This document shows positions 7,424 to 9,592 of a stretch of DNA of 9,592 bases, piece by piece. The notes below the pieces were generated by a model. The model was not told where the DNA came from and made no database searches. It saw only the letters and a program-made list of their open reading frames with translations. Position 1 is the first letter of the stretch; every line of letters begins with the position of its first letter. The position numbers were made by a program, and so were the translations under genes. The stretch comes from Burkholderiaceae bacterium (lineage in GTDB: Bacteria; Pseudomonadota; Gammaproteobacteria; Burkholderiales; Burkholderiaceae): positions 1-9,592 of the forward strand of contig CANGWT010000054.1 in the NCBI GenBank assembly GCA_947457745.1, read 5' to 3'.

Positions 7424-8172
7424 ATGATTTCCAGTTCAGCAGTGATACCTAGGTGATCAGAGAGCTTCAACCATTCATGCAAAACAACTGCAGAATGAAT
7501 TTTCAAGCCTCGTACATAAATTCTGTCCATTGGAAGCATGGGCTTCACACTGGGAAAGGTTTTTGCAGGGGCGCCTGTAAGTACCTCAAAAACCTCATCA
7601 AAACCAGCGGCACGCATCGGTGCGCTGATACGATTACGCCAATCATTAAAGTCACCTGCCACAATAGTTGGGCCACCCTCTGCAAGTGAATCAATGTAGC
7701 GAATAATTTCATCTAATTGACGCTCTCGCCCTCTTTCAAACAAAGCTAGATGCACACAAAAACAATGGATCGGTGTTGTACTGCCTTCTAGCTGAGCAAC
7801 GCTATGAAGCAAGCCCCGCTTCTCGAATCGATAGGCCGAGATATCGTAGTTTTCACCTTTGCGCAATGGCCTCTTTGAGAGGATTGCATTGCCATGATGA
7901 CCATCTGGATACTCAACATTCTTACCATAATGCCAATCATGCCAAAAGTCTTCAGATAAAAAATGGGTTAGCTCTGTTGGCGGCCATTGGCTAAATCTCC
8001 CGATCCGTCCACGATGCTCTTGCTGAAGCTCTTGCAAAAATAGCAAGTCTGGATGATGGCTACGCATTTTTTGACGCAACTCATAAATAGTAGCTTTTCT
8101 GTGCAAGGGTGATAGTCCCTTATGGACATTCATAGTCATGATGCTAAATCGGTCTACCTGTACTTGTGTCAT
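7420..8172 (-). CDS. Endonuclease/exonuclease/phosphatase (EEP) family protein, YbhP-like
   Basis: A 250-residue protein of the DNase I/APE1/inositol-phosphatase-like fold; members cleave phosphodiester or phosphomonoester bonds in nucleic acids, phosphoinositides or sphingolipids with a divalent metal. Seen: MNVHKG at 14-19 with metal-site N15, FLQELQ at 45-50 with E48, GHHGNAILSKRP at 91-102, H141 in CVHLALFERGRE, GDFNDW at 173-178 with D174 and N176, D216 in MDRIYV, and the terminal SDHLG at 238-242 with D239-H240. The full active-site set is present. No signal peptide is seen. I chose ATG 8172, sharing one base with the upstream stop (TGATG), since AGGA lies eight bases upstream; a TTG three bases earlier is possible. 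Its position immediately before a cardiolipin synthase recalls ybhP-clsB of E. coli and hints at a membrane-lipid role, but the substrate is unknown. Confidence 0.88.
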   Translation of the reverse strand: MTQVQVDRFSIMTMNVHKGLSPLHRKATIYELRQKMRSHHPDLLFLQELQQEHRGRIGRFSQWPPTELTHFLSEDFWHDWHYGKNVEYPDGHHGNAILSKRPLRKGENYDISAYRFEKRGLLHSVAQLEGSTTPIHCFCVHLALFERGRERQLDEIIRYIDSLAEGGPTIVAGDFNDWRNRISAPMRAAGFDEVFEVLTGAPAKTFPSVKPMLPMDRIYVRGLKIHSAVVLHEWLKLSDHLGITAELEII

Positions 8173-8372
8173 CAAAACTGTCCTGCAGTACGCTGCCGTC
8201 GCACGCGTGCTAAATAGATTTCACCCTCGACCAAATCTTGACACTGCATGCACTTATTACAAATAGAGGCTTGCTCACGCAGCTCATCAATAGAGTCAAT
8301 GGGATGACTGTCGAGGTACTCGCGAAGATCAACATCGAGAATCTCATTACAAAGGCAAATGACTTCAGCCAT
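8172..8372 (-). CDS. Bfd-like (bacterioferritin-associated ferredoxin type) [2Fe-2S] protein
   Basis: A 66-residue protein with the cysteine pattern of the BFD-like [2Fe-2S] domain: C6-x-C8 in VICLCNEI and C38-x2-C41 in SICNKCMQC, nearly the same spacing as in E. coli Bfd (4, 6, 38, 41). A fifth cysteine, C44, follows. Bfd reduces ferric iron in bacterioferritin; BFD domains also occur as redox modules in other enzymes, so the partner here is open. The C-terminal tail is basic (ARVRRQR). It is the first gene of the minus-strand operon, its stop sharing a base with the EEP start, and is divergent from the tupB-like gene over 65 bases. No bacterioferritin gene is in view. The start at 8372 has no clear Shine-Dalgarno sequence but is the only reasonable ATG upstream of the cysteine motif. 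Confidence 0.85.
   Translation of the reverse strand: MAEVICLCNEILDVDLREYLDSHPIDSIDELREQASICNKCMQCQDLVEGEIYLARVRRQRTAGQF
8181..8184 (-). promoter_or_regulatory. Ribosome binding site deciding the EEP start
   Basis: AGGA on the minus strand lies eight bases before ATG 8172 and only five before TTG 8175. The spacing favours the ATG, which gives a one-base TGATG overlap with the preceding gene. The site lies within the 3' end of that preceding gene. Confidence 0.6.
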
Positions 8373-8421
8373 GGGTCAAAATAGGTAAATTGTTTGCATT
8401 TATCCCATTTTGCCATCCCCT

Positions 8422-8430
8422 TGCTAGAAT
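8422..8430 (+). promoter_or_regulatory. Possible extended -10 promoter for the tupB-tupC genes
   Basis: TGCTAGAAT fits the extended -10 form TGnTATAAT with five of six core bases (TAGAAT at 8425-8430). No good -35 box lies 16-18 bases upstream, which extended -10 promoters can tolerate. Transcription would begin at about 8436-8438, at or next to the ATG, so the message could be leaderless. This is inference from sequence only. Confidence 0.4.
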
Positions 8431-8437
8431 CAAGCCC

Positions 8438-9133
8438 ATGTTTACGACCTTTCAGGATGCCTTCAGACTACTCTTGCATTTAGATGCTGGGGTCATTGGC
8501 ATCGTACTGGTCTCACTTCAGGTCAGCTTAAGCGCTTTACTACTGGGCACCATACTAGGACTTCCCATTGGCGCCTTATTAGCCACAGAGGAATTTAAGG
8601 GCAAACAAACAATTACGCTGATCTTAAATACCCTCATGGGTGTCCCAACCGTGATTATTGGCGTCATTGTGTACCTGCTGCTCTCCAGGACAGGACCTTT
8701 AGGGGTATGGGGATGGCTTTTTACACCCAAGGGCATGATCCTAGCCCAAACCCTGCTCACAACCCCCCTAATTGCCGCTCTAAGCCGCCAAATCCTAGAA
8801 GATTCTTGGAGAATTCATCGAGATTCGTTTGGGGCACTTCGCCTGCCCAGACTCTTAGGCCTTAAATGGCTTATTTGGGATTGCCGCTTTTCTCTCACCA
8901 TCGCCGTCTTGGCGGGGCTTGCAAGGGCAATATCGGAAGTAGGCGCCGTCATGATTGTGGGTGGCAATATTGATCAGTCCACGCGTACCATGACCACGGC
9001 AATTGCCCTAGAAACAAGTAAGGGTGATCTGCCCCTAGCTCTTGCACTAGGCATTGTCCTTTTGGGAGTTGTATTGTTAGCCAATTTATTTACTTTTGCT
9101 GTTCGACAGATTGCAGAGCGTCGCTATGGTTAA
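8438..9133 (+). CDS. tupB: Tungstate/molybdate-type ABC transporter permease, TupB-like
   Basis: A 231-residue inner-membrane permease of the binding-protein-dependent type. Seen: hydrophobic segments at about 19-50, 58-84, 100-117, 152-175 and 198-224; GVPTVIIGVIVYLLLSRTGPLG at 68-89 split around the family's conserved proline; LLTTPLIAALSRQ at 106-118; and a cytoplasmic coupling loop from about 128 leading to ARAISEVGAVMIVGGNI at 162-178, which is typical of TupB/ModB-like oxyanion permeases. The short length and this pattern favour tungstate (Tup) over sulfate or molybdate, but substrate choice depends on the binding protein, which is not in view. ATG 8438 is chosen; an in-frame TTG at 8390 would add 16 residues with poor RBS spacing. 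The last eight bases overlap the next gene. No Shine-Dalgarno sequence precedes the ATG. Confidence 0.85.
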   Translation: MFTTFQDAFRLLLHLDAGVIGIVLVSLQVSLSALLLGTILGLPIGALLATEEFKGKQTITLILNTLMGVPTVIIGVIVYLLLSRTGPLGVWGWLFTPKGMILAQTLLTTPLIAALSRQILEDSWRIHRDSFGALRLPRLLGLKWLIWDCRFSLTIAVLAGLARAISEVGAVMIVGGNIDQSTRTMTTAIALETSKGDLPLALALGIVLLGVVLLANLFTFAVRQIAERRYG

Positions 9134-9592
9134 TCATTCCGAACAATTCAAGCAATTTATTGAGCTTAAAGGTGTCATCGTCAAAAGTGATGGACGCATC
9201 ATCTTGGATATTCCCCATGCAGTCATTCCAGCTGATCGTATTTGCGCTTGTATTGGTCCAAATGGAGCGGGGAAAACGACCCTCTTAAAATTACTAGATG
9301 GATTAATTAAGCCATACTCTGGAACTGTCAGCTACTCTGCAGGCCCTATTAAATCTTCGCTAGTATTGCACCATACCCCGATGATTAAAGCATCGGCAAG
9401 AGTCAATATCGCCATGGTGAGAGATGTTGATACCTTAATCACCTTGACAGAAATTGATGAAGTAATGGCACGCGTGGGCTTAAGTCATTTGGCTAATAGT
9501 CCCGCACAAAAACTATCCGCCGGTGAAAGGCAAAAGCTTTGTTTAAGTCGGGTTATATTGCAAAAGCCTAATTTAGTTTTACTTGATGAGCC
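9126..9592 (+). CDS. tupC: Tungstate-type ABC transporter ATP-binding protein, TupC-like (3' partial)
   Basis: The frame from ATG 9126 stays open to the window end, giving 155 full codons of an ABC ATPase that would energise the TupB-like permease. Seen: Walker A GPNGAGKT at 44-51, a signature LSAGERQ at 130-136 (compare LSGGQQ/LSGGEQ), and Walker B LVLLDEP at 150-156, cut by the window edge. The Q-loop position aligns with H82 or H83 in LVLHHTPMIKAS, where related proteins have a glutamine (FQ-x-P). The gene overlaps tupB by eight bases and has AGAG at 9115-9118, seven bases upstream, so the two are clearly co-transcribed and probably translationally coupled. The switch histidine and C-terminus lie beyond the window. 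The TupC assignment rests mainly on its partner permease. Confidence 0.85.
   Translation, partial: MVNHSEQFKQFIELKGVIVKSDGRIILDIPHAVIPADRICACIGPNGAGKTTLLKLLDGLIKPYSGTVSYSAGPIKSSLVLHHTPMIKASARVNIAMVRDVDTLITLTEIDEVMARVGLSHLANSPAQKLSAGERQKLCLSRVILQKPNLVLLDE

Noticed and set aside
7118..7994. Several plus-strand open frames opposite the cardiolipin synthase and EEP genes
   Set aside because: They are short, lack ribosome binding sites and family features, and lie wholly opposite well-supported genes.
8173..8175. TTG start for the EEP gene
   Set aside because: The adjacent ATG 8172 has better spacing to AGGA and is the stronger start codon; the difference is one residue.
8210..8416. Minus-strand open frame overlapping the Bfd-like gene
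   Set aside because: It overlaps a gene with a clear cysteine motif in another frame and shows no recognisable domain.
8390..8437. In-frame TTG start extending TupB by 16 residues
   Set aside because: An AGGT lies only about three bases before it, the added residues look unlike the family, and ATG 8438 gives a normal N-terminus. It would return as an option if the transcript start maps upstream.

Overview
The window reads as an ordinary chromosomal segment of a Gram-negative proteobacterium. Protein style suggests a betaproteobacterium of the Burkholderiales, possibly Polynucleobacter-like: moderate GC, a livHMGF cassette, an acyl-CoA dehydrogenase next to a CaiB-type CoA-transferase, and a TupBC-type oxyanion transporter. 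The genus is an impression from sequence style, not the result of a search. Coding density is very high, with stop/start overlaps. I see no rRNA, tRNA, CRISPR array, insertion sequence or phage gene.

Layout. Positions 2-2844 (+) hold the end of livH, then livM, livG and livF: two permeases and two ATPases of a branched-chain amino acid-type (HAAT) importer. The binding protein and the start of livH lie outside the window. Positions 2861-3364 (-) hold a YqaA/DedA-like membrane protein convergent with livF. A 186-base divergent intergenic region (3365-3550) separates it from an acyl-CoA dehydrogenase (3551-4720, +) and a class III CoA-transferase (4767-5951, +), probably one transcript. Reading leftward from 8372 is a tight three-gene minus-strand operon: a Bfd-like [2Fe-2S] protein, an endonuclease/exonuclease/phosphatase (EEP) family protein and a ClsA-type cardiolipin synthase. 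Its genes overlap by 1 and 4 bases, and its last stop codon overlaps the stop codon of the CoA-transferase. From 8438 (+), divergent from that operon, are a TupB-like permease and the start of a TupC-like ATPase, which runs off the end.

How the genes work together. The liv genes form one importer. The CoA-transferase and acyl-CoA dehydrogenase could activate a carboxylic acid as its CoA thioester and then desaturate it; a link to the neighbouring importer is only inference from proximity. The EEP protein and cardiolipin synthase form a translationally coupled pair that recalls the ybhP-clsB arrangement of E. coli. The last two genes encode a tungstate/molybdate-type importer.

I do not see a clear new biological system. 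The points most worth a second look are the relocated catalytic base in the acyl-CoA dehydrogenase, the Bfd-EEP-Cls operon, a possible leaderless start for tupB, and altered ATPase motifs in the TupC-like protein.
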